A stretch of DNA of 6,385 nt. It comes from an uncultured Plesiomonas sp. (GTDB lineage: Bacteria > Pseudomonadota > Gammaproteobacteria > Enterobacterales > CAMTGL01). Positions 6,291 to 6,385 of the stretch are shown here, in pieces. The stretch spans positions 1-6,385 of the forward strand of contig CAMTGL010000125.1 in NCBI GenBank assembly GCA_947071955.1, read 5' to 3'. The notes below the pieces were generated by a model that saw only the letters and a list, made by a program, of their open reading frames with translations, did not search any database and was not told where the DNA came from. The position numbers and the translations under genes were made by a program. Position 1 is the first letter of the stretch; each line of letters opens with the position of its first letter.

Positions 6291-6385
6291 TGCGGGGGAA
6301 TATACCGTGCTATCTGAGCAAAAATGGGTTATCGGGGCTGTGTATCCACAGTGGCAGATGAAACAGAAATGAGAATGAGGTTGGC

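Noticed and set aside
6342..6350. DnaA-box-like GTATCCACA inside the palindrome CTGTG-TATC-CACAG
   Set aside because: It is a single site with one mismatch to TTATCCACA, with no cluster or A/T-rich unwinding region. It is most likely chance.
6307..6372. Short frame GTG 6307 to TGA 6370-6372 (21 codons) and a following ATGA-overlapping start at 6369
   Set aside because: It has a rare start, only a G-run instead of a true Shine-Dalgarno, and no recognisable product. The downstream frame is cut by the window edge after a few codons, so neither can be supported.
6324..6385. Frame open from ATG 6324 to the window end
   Set aside because: Only about 20 codons are visible, with a weak upstream TGAG and no family resemblance. 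It may be random; sequence beyond the window would decide.

Overview
The window is a compact chromosomal segment of a gammaproteobacterium. All four genes lie on the + strand and form two operon-like pairs. CodB and CodA closely resemble the Escherichia coli proteins as I remember them. RavA and ViaA are recognisable but clearly more divergent and longer. Base composition looks balanced by eye, and GATC sites are frequent, as expected of a Dam-methylating lineage. I infer a relative of the Enterobacterales outside the E. coli/Salmonella core; Plesiomonas or a similar genus would fit, but I cannot prove this. There is no rRNA, tRNA, insertion sequence, prophage gene or CRISPR array.

Region 1 (1-2842) is the cytosine salvage operon. 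A promoter fragment at the left edge has a TATAAT-type -10 followed by GA and seven T. This resembles the UTP-sensing initially transcribed region described for E. coli codBA. codB (cytosine permease, 64-1305) imports cytosine, and codA (cytosine deaminase, 1484-2755) converts it to uracil and ammonia. In E. coli the two genes overlap; here a 178-nt gap separates them. It holds three GGTGGC copies that can each pair with the same downstream GGCCACC strand. A strong intrinsic terminator (2791-2842) closes the unit.

Region 2 (2843-3118) is an upstream region with two near-identical 18-mers built of TTGTR pentamers, a perfect TTGACA hexamer and a GAGGAA ribosome-binding site. I see no convincing gene in it.

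Region 3 (3119-6200) is ravA-viaA: a MoxR-family AAA+ ATPase with intact Walker A, Walker B and sensor residues, and its VWA-domain partner with a complete MIDAS motif. The genes overlap by 14 nt and are very likely translationally coupled. In E. coli this pair is linked to the acid-stress lysine decarboxylase LdcI, to respiratory complexes and to aminoglycoside sensitivity. Here RavA is about 45 residues longer than in E. coli, and its gene holds 32 GATC sites, about five times the random expectation.

Region 4 (6201-6385) is a tail with a hairpin over the viaA stop codon, a 10-bp direct repeat and short inverted repeats, with no gene I can support.

I did not find a clearly new multi-gene system. 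The observations most worth a second look are regulatory or structural: the conserved UTP-sensing start region, the competing hairpins between codB and codA, the GATC clustering in ravA, and the TTGTR repeats before ravA.
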